A stretch of DNA of 64,000 nt from Haloplanus natans DSM 17983 (GTDB lineage Archaea; Halobacteriota; Halobacteria; Halobacteriales; Haloferacaceae): positions 3,084,938-3,148,937 of the forward strand of contig NZ_KE386573.1 of NCBI RefSeq assembly GCF_000427685.1, read 5' to 3'. The notes below the pieces were generated by a model that saw only the letters and a list, made by a program, of their open reading frames with translations, searched no databases and was not told the DNA's origin. Position numbers and translations under genes: made by a program. Position 1 is the first letter of the stretch; each line of letters starts with the position of its first letter. Shown piece by piece: positions 29,318 to 37,143 of this stretch.

Positions 29318-29629
29318 GTGTCAGAGAACGAACCGACCGTCTCGTGTGAACGGTGTGGCCGGGAGTGGACCCTCTCGTACGAACTCGACGAACTGATGGC
29401 CGGCAACCGCGCGGTCGAGCAGTTCGCACTCGATCACGAACGCCACACGGGTCACTATCCGGACGGCGTGTCGACGTGGCGGGCGACGTGTCGGCGGTGT
29501 CCGGACGGCGTCGAACGCCTCTCGGAGAGTGCCGCCCGGCGCTGGGCGCGCACCCACGCCCGCCACACCCGTCACGACGTGACCCTCCACCACGCCGACG
29601 GCGAGGAGACGACGCTGATCGAGGGTTAG
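29318..29629 (+). CDS. Small Cys/His-rich protein, probable zinc binder
   Basis: A 103-residue protein from GTG 29318. It has two CxxC pairs (SCERCGREW and TCRRCPDGVE) and many His residues in ERHTGHYPD and THARHTRHDVTLHH, so a zinc site is likely. It is cytoplasmic by composition. The repeated ...WARTHARHT and ALDHERHTGH-type segments suggest a duplicated half-domain, each with a Cys pair followed by a His-rich helix. The family is unknown to me. It converges with the zinc-ribbon gene and overlaps it by four bases. Confidence 0.6.
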   Translation: MSENEPTVSCERCGREWTLSYELDELMAGNRAVEQFALDHERHTGHYPDGVSTWRATCRRCPDGVERLSESAARRWARTHARHTRHDVTLHHADGEETTLIEG

Positions 29630-29970
29630 CGGGGATCACTCTCCCACCGATAGCCACAGGAACACGCGGCGAACTCGGTGTCGCGGCGCGTCTCCGGGTA
29701 GAACTCGAACTCGTCGATCCCCGCTCCGCAGTCCGGACAGACCGCGTAGTCCGGGACGAGGACACCCTTGAACGCCGTGTGACACTCGGGGCAGGTCACC
29801 TGTTCGTCGGGGCCGACCCCCTCGACCGTCGCGGCACACTCCGGACAGGTGTAGCGTCGGGGCGGGCCGTCGCCACCGTACTCGACGCCGGGATCGGTCC
29901 AGTCGAGGGGGTCGTCGTCCCCGTCGGTACCGCGTTCGATCCCCAGCCAGTCGAGCACCCGGCCGAACAT
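29626..29970 (-). CDS. Zinc-ribbon protein with six to eight cysteines
   Basis: A 114-residue protein from ATG 29970; upstream codons would add a non-conserved stretch. The N-terminus FGRVLDWLGIERGT is a short amphipathic helix. It then has three cysteine sites: YTCPECAATV with VTCPECHTAF (one ribbon), and AVCPDCGAGI with AACSCGYRW (second ribbon). Double zinc ribbons of this kind are found in nucleic-acid or protein-binding adaptors. There is no enzymatic motif. The Met8-like gene starts 77 bases away on the other strand, so the two are divergent. Confidence 0.7.
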   Translation of the reverse strand: MFGRVLDWLGIERGTDGDDDPLDWTDPGVEYGGDGPPRRYTCPECAATVEGVGPDEQVTCPECHTAFKGVLVPDYAVCPDCGAGIDEFEFYPETRRDTEFAACSCGYRWESDPR

Positions 29971-30047
29971 GGCTCGGCATACGGCGGCGGCGACAAAATC
30001 GTTCGGGTGAGGGGACGGCTTTTCACCGTCGCCCCCGAGAGGCCACC

Positions 30048-30710
30048 GTGATCCCACTCGGCCACGACTTCGGCGGCGAGACGGTGTTGGTGTTCGGCGG
30101 CGGCGCCGTCGGCGCGCGGAAGGCGCGCCGGTTCGCCCGCGAGGCGCGCGTCGTCGTCGTCAGCCCCACCTTCACCGACGCCGACTTCGGGGGAAGCGAG
30201 TTGGTCCGTGCCGCGCCGACGCCCGCGGACGTGCCCGCGTGGCTCGACGCCGCCGACCCCGCCCTCGTCGTCGCCGCCACTGACGGCACGGATCTCAACG
30301 CCGCCATCGCGTCGGCCGCGACCGAGCGGGGCGTCCTCGTCAACCGGGCGGATCGGAGCGGCGACAGGGGCCGGGGGAGCGTCGTCGTTCCCGCGACGGT
30401 CGAGGACGGCCCCGTGACCGTCGCGGTGACGACGAGCGGAACGAGTCCGGCGGTGAGCCGCCACCTGCGGCGGGAGTTGGCGTCCGTCGTCGACGGGTCG
30501 GGCGTCGTGGCGACGGTCGTCGGGGAGTTACGGGACGAGTTGAAACGGCGGCGCGTCGATCCGGAGCGGCGGCGGGCGGCGGTCCGTGCCGTCGCCGAGT
30601 CGCCGGCCGTGTGGACGGCCGCCCGGGACATGGGGACCGAGACGGCGGTGCGGGACGCCGCGGAGGGCGTACTGGCGGCCGAACTCGAAGAGACGAGCGA
30701 CGACGCCTGA
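30048..30710 (+). CDS. Precorrin-2 dehydrogenase / sirohydrochlorin ferrochelatase, Met8-like
   Basis: A 220-residue NAD-binding protein from GTG 30048. The N-terminus VLVFGGGAVGARKARRFA is a Rossmann turn, followed by VVAATDGTDLNAAIASAA and VNRADRSGDRGRGSVVVPA, all typical of Met8/CysG N-terminal enzymes that oxidise precorrin-2 to sirohydrochlorin and may insert iron. TSGTSPAVSRHLRREL is the conserved C-terminal block. It supplies siroheme to NirA together with the methyltransferase at 32142. It converges with the ferredoxin gene with no gap. Confidence 0.88.
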   Translation: MIPLGHDFGGETVLVFGGGAVGARKARRFAREARVVVVSPTFTDADFGGSELVRAAPTPADVPAWLDAADPALVVAATDGTDLNAAIASAATERGVLVNRADRSGDRGRGSVVVPATVEDGPVTVAVTTSGTSPAVSRHLRRELASVVDGSGVVATVVGELRDELKRRRVDPERRRAAVRAVAESPAVWTAARDMGTETAVRDAAEGVLAAELEETSDDA

Positions 30711-31052
30711 TCACCAGTCGACGCTCAGCGTCCCGTCGCCGTCGGGGTCGGGCGCTATCTCCTCGTCGGTCCGGCGGTCGATCACGTGGATGACCCCCCG
30801 ACCCTTCTTGGCCGGACAGACCTCGGCGGCGCGGACGTTGTGAGCCAGGTCGGCCTCGTCGACGTAGTAGGTCTGCGGGCGCGCGAGCCCCGTATCGAGA
30901 TCGAGGTCCCAGTTCGCCGAGACTTCGGCACACTTGCCGGTGCCGATGCACTTGTTCGCCTCGAAGATGATCTTGTATGGCTTCTCGTCGACGGACGGGG
31001 CCTCGGTATTGCCCACGTCGCTCGGGCGGAGCACGTCGTCGGCGTCGGTCAT
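30711..31052 (-). CDS. Ferredoxin, probable [3Fe-4S] or modified [4Fe-4S] type
   Basis: A 113-residue small iron-sulfur protein. Cysteines are at 35 and 41 (NKCIGTGKCAEVS) and 79 (AEVCPAKKG), so only three are in the cluster motif; the usual second Cys is Thr38. This points to a 3Fe-4S cluster as in some P450- and nitrite-linked ferredoxins. It lies at the end of the nirA operon and is a likely electron donor for nitrite reductase. The first 25 residues and the tail are acidic halophilic extensions. Start is ATG 31052. Confidence 0.82.
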   Translation of the reverse strand: MTDADDVLRPSDVGNTEAPSVDEKPYKIIFEANKCIGTGKCAEVSANWDLDLDTGLARPQTYYVDEADLAHNVRAAEVCPAKKGRGVIHVIDRRTDEEIAPDPDGDGTLSVDW

Positions 31053-31093
31053 GGATGCGGTTGTCGGGGCGGGAAGGTAAGGGGCGCGGTCGG

Positions 31094-32149
31094 TCAGAAC
31101 GCCCGCAGGTCGTCGAGGACGGCGGCGGCCGAGCCGTCCGATATGGCGGCGCGGGCGGCGTCGAGGCCGGCGTCGAGCGAGTCGGCGTCGCCGCCGGCGT
31201 AGATCCTGAACGCGGCGTTGAGGGCGACGGCGTCGGCCCAGTGGTCGGTCCGGTCGCCGACGACCACCTCGCGCGTGAGGCGGGCGCTGTCGCCGGCCAC
31301 GTCGTCGACTTCCAGGTCCGCCTCATCGAAGTCCATACCGTACGCGGCCGTCTCGATTTCGTAGTCCTCGAAGGAGCCGTCGGCGGACCAGTCGGCCACC
31401 TTGGTGTAGCCGGGTCGGATGTCGTCGTACCCCTCCATCCCCTGGAACATGATGACTCGATCGGGGTCGTGGAACGTGCTCCGCTCGAACGTCTCGACCA
31501 CCTTCTTCGCGAACGCGAGGTGGTAGAAGGAGCCGAGGTGGACGCTCGCGCCGGCGGGGTTGGCGAGCGTCTCGACGGTGTTGACGAACGTGCGCACGCC
31601 CATCCGATCCCGGCGGTCGAACAGGTCGTCGACGGTGGGGTTGAACGCCGGCTGGTAGTAGAATCCGACGCCCGTCGCGTCGACCATGTCGGCCGAATCG
31701 CGGGGCGTCAGTTCGGTCGCCACGCCGAGTTCGTCGAAGACGTGTTTGTACGCGTCCCGTTTCTGCGTGGGCACCCGGTCGCCGGAGTGGACGACGACGG
31801 GCGTGCCCGCGCCGGCAGCGACGACGCCGGCGGCGACGCCGAGGATGGCGGTGCGGCCCTTGCCGTCGTAGTTGGCGCCGCAGTCGACGGGGTCGGCGTC
31901 GGGTTCGGCGTACTCGACGCGGTCACACATCTCGTCGGTGAAGGCGGCGAGTTCCTCGGCAGTGTTGTGTTTCCAGCGGTTCGCCAGCCAGAACGCGCCG
32001 AGGGTGGTGGGGTCGGGGTCGCCGTCGAGGATGCGGCGCATGGCCTCGCCGGCCTGTCGGCGGGTCATGTCCTCGGCCGACTTCGTCCCGGAGCCGACGA
32101 CTTCGGTCATGAGGCGCTCGAGCGGCCAGTCGCCGTCGGCGTCAGTCAC
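31094..32149 (-). CDS. TrpD-like glycosyltransferase family 3 protein in the nitrite operon
   Basis: A 351-residue relative of anthranilate phosphoribosyltransferase and nucleoside phosphorylases. The N-terminal helical domain has the family phrase EDMTRRQAGEAMRRILDG, and the active-site-like loop is DPVDCGANYDGKGRTAILGVAAG, given here as NYDGKGRTAIL. The PRPP-binding GTGGD motif of true TrpD is not seen; the equivalent reads CGANYDGKGR, so a role in tryptophan synthesis is unlikely. It overlaps cobA by eight bases and is part of the nirA-siroheme operon, so a link to nitrite reduction or cofactor supply is inferred. Confidence 0.75.
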   Translation of the reverse strand: MTDADGDWPLERLMTEVVGSGTKSAEDMTRRQAGEAMRRILDGDPDPTTLGAFWLANRWKHNTAEELAAFTDEMCDRVEYAEPDADPVDCGANYDGKGRTAILGVAAGVVAAGAGTPVVVHSGDRVPTQKRDAYKHVFDELGVATELTPRDSADMVDATGVGFYYQPAFNPTVDDLFDRRDRMGVRTFVNTVETLANPAGASVHLGSFYHLAFAKKVVETFERSTFHDPDRVIMFQGMEGYDDIRPGYTKVADWSADGSFEDYEIETAAYGMDFDEADLEVDDVAGDSARLTREVVVGDRTDHWADAVALNAAFRIYAGGDADSLDAGLDAARAAISDGSAAAVLDDLRAF

Positions 32150-32975
32150 TGTCGGTCACCCCGACGACGTGGGGTGTCGCGACGGGGGCCTCCGCCATCG
32201 CGTCGCTGCTGCCGAGACAGCGTGCGACCGTCTCGCGGACGCCGACCACGTCGCCGACAACGGTGACGGCGGGGGGTTCGATCCCCGCCGCGTCGGCGAT
32301 GTCGACGATTGTGTCGAGGGTGCCCGTGACGACCCGTTCGTCGGGCAGGGTCGCGCGCTCGATCATCGCGACGGGCGTGTCGGCGGCGACGCCCGCCGCC
32401 CGGAGCGCGGCCGTGTTGTCCGGCAGGCGGCCGACGCCCATCAGGATCACCAGCGTTCCGCCGGCGTCGACGAGTCCCGACAGGGCGTCCCAGTCGAGGG
32501 CGCTGTCCGCCTTCGTGGGGTCCTCGTGACCGGTCACGACCGCGAGCGTCGAGGCGTGGTCGCGGTGGGTGGGCGGGATGCCGGCGACGCCGGGAGCGGC
32601 GACGGCGCTCGTGATCCCCGGCACCACCTCGAAGGGGACATCGTGGCGCGCGAGATGCTCGGCTTCCTCGCCCCCGCGGGCGAAGATGGTCGGATCGCCG
32701 CCTTTCAGGCGGACCACCTCGCGGCCCGCCCGGGCCGCCCGGACCAGTCGGTCGTTGATCTCGGCCTGTGGCGTGCGCTCGCCGCCCGCCCGTTTGCCGA
32801 CGGGTTCGACGCGCACGTCGTGGGGAATCGAGTCGACGACGCCGTCGCCGACGAGCGAGTCGTGAAAGACCACGTCGGCCGAATCGAGAAGGCGCCGAGC
32901 CTTGACGGTCATGAGTTCGGGGTCGCCCGGGCCGGCGCCGACGAGATACACCGTCCCGGTCGTCATGGTGCTCAT
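32142..32975 (-). CDS. cobA: Uroporphyrinogen-III C-methyltransferase
   Basis: A 277-residue SAM-dependent tetrapyrrole methylase that converts uroporphyrinogen III to precorrin-2, the entry to siroheme. Signatures are VYLVGAGPGDPELMTVKA at the N-terminus, VRLKGGDPTIFARGGEEAE, and VVPGITSAVAAPGVAGIP; TVVGDVV follows near the end. Start is ATG 32975, overlapping the stop of the upstream gene (ATGA). With the Met8-like protein it completes siroheme supply for NirA. Confidence 0.94.
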   Translation of the reverse strand: MSTMTTGTVYLVGAGPGDPELMTVKARRLLDSADVVFHDSLVGDGVVDSIPHDVRVEPVGKRAGGERTPQAEINDRLVRAARAGREVVRLKGGDPTIFARGGEEAEHLARHDVPFEVVPGITSAVAAPGVAGIPPTHRDHASTLAVVTGHEDPTKADSALDWDALSGLVDAGGTLVILMGVGRLPDNTAALRAAGVAADTPVAMIERATLPDERVVTGTLDTIVDIADAAGIEPPAVTVVGDVVGVRETVARCLGSSDAMAEAPVATPHVVGVTDSD

Positions 32976-33259
32976 GGATCGTCCTCGGTCGCGACCACGC
33001 GGTCCGCGGCGGCCTCCAGTTCGCTCGCGAGCGTTCGCGCCTCGGCCGCCGAGAGCGTCACGCGGTCGGCGTGGGGTGGCACCGACTCCAACTCGGTGTT
33101 GTCGAGTTCGAGTTCGAGCGAGACCACTTCGGGCGCCTCGCGGGCGGTGCGAACGTTGAGCGTCGCGAACGCCGCCTCCTCGAACCCGTGGCCCTCGACG
33201 CTGGCGTCGAGTAGATCGAACGTCGTGAAGGCGTTGACCTTCAGCACGCGGTCGGCCAT
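32972..33259 (-). CDS. DUF6360-like small protein
   Basis: A 95-residue acidic protein starting two bases after the nirA stop and overlapping cobA by four bases. It begins DRVLKVNAFTTFDLLDASVEGH (given in part) and contains LELELDNTELESVPPHADRVTLS. I recall this as the DUF6360 family, seen near assimilatory nitrite reductase genes in haloarchaea. The function is unknown; its position between nirA and cobA suggests a structural or regulatory role in nitrite reductase assembly. The DUF number is from memory. Confidence 0.7.
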   Translation of the reverse strand: MADRVLKVNAFTTFDLLDASVEGHGFEEAAFATLNVRTAREAPEVVSLELELDNTELESVPPHADRVTLSAAEARTLASELEAAADRVVATEDDP

Positions 33260-33261
33260 GA

Positions 33262-35040
33262 TCAGTCGTCGGAGGGGAGGGAGTTACCCTGCCCGTCCGT
33301 CGGGGCGGGCGAGGCGTCCATCGACGTGTCCTCGGCGTAGGGGTACCACGTCATCTTCGTGTTGCCGAGATACGGGTCGTCGTAGCTCGTCTCCTCGGAC
33401 TCGGCGAGGGCGGCGAGGGCGTCCTCGTCGCGGTTGGCGACGAAGTCGCGGAAGGACTCCTCGGGACCCGCACGCTCCGTCTCGTAGGTGTCGAGCAGGT
33501 TGGCGATGTAGCCCGGAATCTCGTCGGCGGGGACGCGCATCTTCACCCAGTCGGCGAACTGCGGGTTCTCGCCGAGGCCGCCACCCAGTCCCACGTCGAA
33601 CGCCTCGACGGCGTCGCCGTCCTTGCGCGTTTTCATCCCCCGCAGGCTAACGTCGGCGATCTGTGGCTGGGCACAGGAGGCAGTACAGCCCGAGAGGTGG
33701 ATGTGGAAGTCCTCGACGCCCTCGGGGACGGGCACGTTGTCCCGCAGCCAGCGCCCGTAGCGCACCATCCGATTTTTCGTCTCGACGATCGAGAGCGAGC
33801 AGTATTCGGTCCCCGTGCAGGCGATGGAGCCGCGCATGAACGGATGCGGGTCCGGCGAGTACTCCGAGAGGAGATCCTCGCCGAGGAAGTCGTCCAGATC
33901 CTCGTCCGCGATGTCGCCGACGATGACGTTCTGTCGCTGGGTCAGGCCGATCATCTCGGAGCCGTACTCCTCGGCGAGGTCGGCGAGTTCGATCACGTCG
34001 TCGGCGGCCATGCGGCCGACGAGGACGGAGAGGCCGACGAAGTTCCGGCCGTCGCTCTGGTCGTGGACGCCGATGTAGTCGCCGGCGGCGTCCGCGCGGC
34101 CGGCGTTGTAGTCGTACTCGTCGCGAAGCCCCTCGCCCGCGGTCGGGAGTTCGTAGTCGACGTACTCGTCCTGCAACACGGTGCGGACCTTCTCGGCCCC
34201 CCACTCGTCGACGAGGAACTTGATGCGGGCGTTGAAGCGGTCCTCGCGGTCGCCGTAGTCACGGAAGAGCGCGGAGAGCCCGGCGGCCACGTCCGTCGCG
34301 TTCTCGGGGCGGCAGAACACGTCGATGTCGCGGGCGAATCGGGGCTCCTTGCGGGCGAGGCCGCCGCCGACGTTGACGTTGAACCCCTCAACCACCTCGC
34401 CCTCGATCTCCTTGGTCGCGGGTTCGAACGCGAGGTCGTTGATGTCGCCCTGGCCGGCGCCGCGGCGGTCGCCGGTGACGGCGACTTTCCACTTCCGGGG
34501 GAGATTCGAGTAGAGGTCGTTGCCCTTGAACGTGTCGTGGAGTTCCTGAACGACCGGCCAGACGTTTATCAGTTCGTCGGCGTCGCGGCCGGCGACGGGC
34601 GAGCCGACGATGTTGCGCCAGGAGTCGCCACACGCCTGAATCGTCGAGAGGCCGACTGACTCCAGTTCGTCCCAGATGTCCTCGATGTCCTCGACTTTGA
34701 TCCAGTGAAGCTGGATCGACTGCCGGGTGGTGAAGTCGGCGTAGGCGGCGCCGAACTCGGGGTTGTCGACCGGGCCGGTGGCGTACTCGTTGGCCACCTC
34801 GCCGACCGTCCGAAGCTGTTCGGGCGTCATCCGCCCCATCGGCGTGCCGATACGCATCATGAAGTAGCTCTCCTGGCCCTTCCGCTGGTGGTACAGCCCC
34901 CACCATTTGAACCGCTCGAACCAGGCGTCGTGTTCGTCGTCGGGGATGGCGTCCCACCCCTCCTCGGCGAACCGGAGGAGATGGTCGCGTATCTCCATCC
35001 CGTAGGTCTCGTCCTTCCAACGCTCGACCTTGGTTGGCAT
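33262..35040 (-). CDS. nirA: Assimilatory nitrite reductase, ferredoxin type
   Basis: A 592-residue siroheme and 4Fe-4S enzyme reducing nitrite to ammonia with six electrons from ferredoxin. The cluster/siroheme cysteines are CTGTEYC (about residue 405) and GCTASC (about 450), the standard C-x5-C and C-x3-C pairs. Two repeated ferredoxin-like and siroheme-binding halves are evident (FTTRQSIQLHWI and LTQRQNVIVGDI). The acidic C-tail is halophilic. Sulfite reductase is a close relative; the ferredoxin and DUF6360 neighbours favour nitrite. No nitrate reductase or transporter gene is in this window. The start ATG 35040 has TATATG 24-29 bases upstream. Confidence 0.88.
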   Translation of the reverse strand: MPTKVERWKDETYGMEIRDHLLRFAEEGWDAIPDDEHDAWFERFKWWGLYHQRKGQESYFMMRIGTPMGRMTPEQLRTVGEVANEYATGPVDNPEFGAAYADFTTRQSIQLHWIKVEDIEDIWDELESVGLSTIQACGDSWRNIVGSPVAGRDADELINVWPVVQELHDTFKGNDLYSNLPRKWKVAVTGDRRGAGQGDINDLAFEPATKEIEGEVVEGFNVNVGGGLARKEPRFARDIDVFCRPENATDVAAGLSALFRDYGDREDRFNARIKFLVDEWGAEKVRTVLQDEYVDYELPTAGEGLRDEYDYNAGRADAAGDYIGVHDQSDGRNFVGLSVLVGRMAADDVIELADLAEEYGSEMIGLTQRQNVIVGDIADEDLDDFLGEDLLSEYSPDPHPFMRGSIACTGTEYCSLSIVETKNRMVRYGRWLRDNVPVPEGVEDFHIHLSGCTASCAQPQIADVSLRGMKTRKDGDAVEAFDVGLGGGLGENPQFADWVKMRVPADEIPGYIANLLDTYETERAGPEESFRDFVANRDEDALAALAESEETSYDDPYLGNTKMTWYPYAEDTSMDASPAPTDGQGNSLPSDD

Positions 35041-35063
35041 GGAAGGCTAGAGTGTACGCGCAC

Positions 35064-35069
35064 ATATAC
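35064..35069 (-). promoter_or_regulatory. TATA-like box for the nirA operon
   Basis: TATATG on the minus strand lies 24-29 bases before the nirA ATG at 35040. The stretch between this box and the next gene (35070-35132) may hold nitrogen-control sites; none is recognised. Confidence 0.5.
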
Positions 35070-35132
35070 GGTGCGGCACGTCGTCAACCTTCCCCGGCTC
35101 TCCGGGGATACGACAATTATTGCCGGTAGTGA

Positions 35133-35468
35133 TCAGCGCGGCGTCGCGAGTCGGTACCGGCGACCCGGTACGTGGACGCTCTCGGGCACGACGGGGCGGA
35201 ACGCGCCGGTTTCGGGGTCGACGCGGCCGAGCGTCAGCCAGTCCGTGACGCCGCTCGCGCCGCACTGGATGCACTGGCCGGCGATGCGGGCCTCCACGTC
35301 GGCGCCGTCCGGGGCGACTTCGACGAAGCCCTCGGCGAGGAAGTCGGCGAGGCGGCAGGAACAGAAATCGTGGCGAGCGAGCCGCCAGAGGTCGCTCACG
35401 TTCACCTCACGGGAGTCGTTGACGCTGACCCAGGCCCCGTCGTCGAGCTGGTGAACCGCGGTCGTCAT
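35133..35468 (-). CDS. Conserved haloarchaeal protein with Cys-rich centre
   Basis: A 111-residue protein from ATG 35468 (the longer frame upstream adds a non-conserved stretch). It has an N-terminal VHQLDDGAWVSVNDSREVN, a cysteine site HDFCSCRLADF, a second site GQCIQCGASGVTDWLTLGR, and a C-terminal beta strand region. Four to five cysteines suggest zinc or iron binding. No known domain is recognised. It sits upstream of nirA on the same strand with a 92-base gap holding the nirA promoter, so it is a separate unit. Confidence 0.6.
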   Translation of the reverse strand: MTTAVHQLDDGAWVSVNDSREVNVSDLWRLARHDFCSCRLADFLAEGFVEVAPDGADVEARIAGQCIQCGASGVTDWLTLGRVDPETGAFRPVVPESVHVPGRRYRLATPR

Positions 35469-35696
35469 GGTGTCGGGAAGGGAGTGGACGGCGGTAAGCC
35501 CGTCGGCGACTGCGACGCTTGCCGGTCCTCGGACGCCGAATCGGGGGCGTAATCGGGTGTAATCGGGCGACGAGAGCGCCACTCACCGCGAATCGGCGCG
35601 TCACGGATACCGGAAAGGACCGCCCCAATACGGGAGAACGGGTAGCAATTATGCCCGAACACGGCCTTATGCGGCCGTATCGTCTACGGGTGATCG

Positions 35697-35852
35697 ATGA
35701 CCGAGAACAGCGAAGTCGTGACGAAGTCGTCGGACACCGACGCCGAAGACGAATCTGCGGACGCGCGAAACCATCTCTCCGATGTCGAGGCGGGCGCCGG
35801 CTGCACGGAAATCTGGGAGCATCTGAGCGAGACGCGCGACGACGAGGACTGA
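35697..35852 (+). CDS. 51-residue acidic protein with CTEIWEHLSE motif
   Basis: A short gene from ATG 35697 to TGA 35852. The product is very acidic with a mid-C-terminal phrase AGAGCTEIWEHLSETRDD, where a single Cys precedes a helix. A CTTATG-like AT-rich spot lies about 28 bases upstream. Small proteins with a G-CTEIWEHL core recur in haloarchaea as I recall, so I take it as real. It ends two bases before the stop of the convergent glycosyltransferase gene. Function unknown. Confidence 0.6.
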   Translation: MTENSEVVTKSSDTDAEDESADARNHLSDVEAGAGCTEIWEHLSETRDDED

Positions 35853-35854
35853 CG

Positions 35855-36982
35855 CTACGCCACACCCTCCGCCGTTCCCAGCACCGCCGCGACGCCCTCA
35901 CGGATCGCCGCGTGGAACCGATCGCTCGCGTACCGGTCCCGCGGGAGCGTCGGTCGGTCGTCGTTCGCAACCGCCGCGGTCATCGTCGCCACGGCGTCGG
36001 GCGTCGAGTCGAACAGGCGGTCCGACCGGCCGTCGAGCACCTCCCGTTGCCCGCCCGTGTCCGGCGCGAACGCGACCATCCCCGCGGCGACGTATTCGGC
36101 GACCGCCATCCCGAAATGTTCCGCCGGTTTGCAGTTCAGGCCGTAGCGGTGCGTGGCGAGCAGTTCCATCACCCGCTCGCGGGCGGCGTCGCGGTGGAGG
36201 GTGACGTACGACCGCTCGGCCGCGGCCGCGGCCACCCGACGGGCGTAGTCGGCGTAGATGGTCGACGTCGAGCCGACGAGGTGGCAGTGCAGGTCGTAGC
36301 CACGGGCACGAACGCCGTCGACGATCCCGATCGCTTCGAGCGGCCGCTTGTCCGGGGCGAGACGCCCGAGGACGACGACGCCCGCTTCGCGGTCCTCCCA
36401 CGGCCGCGGGTTCGGCACCGGATCGACCGGCGGGGCGAGGACGCCCGGCCGCCGCCCGTAGATGGACTCGACGGCGTCGGCCGTCCACCCGGAGTTGGCG
36501 AGGAGGTGGGCGTCGGCGGGGAGGCTCCGGTCGCCGACGCCGGCGAGGCGGCTCCACAGCGGGTCGAGGCGGGGGTCGTCACCGGCCGCCGCGTGCCGGC
36601 AGTTGAACTGCGGGAAGTGGATATACTGGAGCGAGGGAAGCGGGAGGTCGAACTCGTTGGCGGTGCTGACGGCGGCGTCGAAGTCGGCGGCGTGGGGGGC
36701 AAAGAGCCGACGGAGCAGGACGCTCCGGGCGGCGAGTTGCGGCCCGTACCGGTCGGGGAGGGCGTCGAACGCCCGACAGACGACGCCGGTTCCGGCCGGG
36801 CGGTGGACCCGCACGTCGGCGTCGGTATCGAACAGCGCGTTGAGGTCGGCGAGCGACGACCGCGAGAGGGTAACGAGCGTCACGTCGTGGACGGCTTGGA
36901 GGGCCTCACAGACGTGGAGGCAGACGGCGTCGGCGCCGCCCCGGCCGTCGAGCGTGTTGTGGAGGACCGCCACCCGCGCCAT
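35855..36982 (-). CDS. Glycosyltransferase family 4
   Basis: A GT-B fold glycosyltransferase of 375 residues. The N-terminal nucleotide-side loop RVAVLHNTLDGRGGADAV is followed by a C-terminal domain with GRLAPDKRPLEAIGI and the E-x7-E motif in KPAEHFGMAVAEYVAAG, which binds the sugar nucleotide. It would transfer a sugar from a nucleotide donor to an unknown lipid or protein acceptor. It is divergent from the plus-strand cluster starting at 37144, with a palindromic repeat between them, and is probably part of the same pathway. Confidence 0.88.
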   Translation of the reverse strand: MARVAVLHNTLDGRGGADAVCLHVCEALQAVHDVTLVTLSRSSLADLNALFDTDADVRVHRPAGTGVVCRAFDALPDRYGPQLAARSVLLRRLFAPHAADFDAAVSTANEFDLPLPSLQYIHFPQFNCRHAAAGDDPRLDPLWSRLAGVGDRSLPADAHLLANSGWTADAVESIYGRRPGVLAPPVDPVPNPRPWEDREAGVVVLGRLAPDKRPLEAIGIVDGVRARGYDLHCHLVGSTSTIYADYARRVAAAAAERSYVTLHRDAARERVMELLATHRYGLNCKPAEHFGMAVAEYVAAGMVAFAPDTGGQREVLDGRSDRLFDSTPDAVATMTAAVANDDRPTLPRDRYASDRFHAAIREGVAAVLGTAEGVA

Positions 36983-37014
36983 GTCACTCCGTCGGCGGCG
37001 GCGCGACTTATACC

Positions 37015-37086
37015 GATCGCTGTCGACGGTTTATCCAGAGTCGTTATCGGCGGGTCGCCGAGACGGCCCACCGATAACTGGTGACT
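37015..37086. repeat. Palindromic intergenic element, copy B
   Basis: Starts with GATCGCTGT (37015-37023), continues with GGTTTATCCAGAGTCGTTATC and the inner inverted repeat TTATCGGCGGG / CCCACCGATAA, and ends near GGTGACT at 37086. It shares about 24 of 32 positions of its GTTT...GGGTCGCCG arm with copy A. It sits between the divergent GT4 gene and the Gfo-AKR gene. Confidence 0.75.
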
Positions 37087-37143
37087 CGCACGCCTCGCCG
37101 CCCCCGGCGCGGGACTTTTTACGACGGCAGCCCGCCGGAGGGT

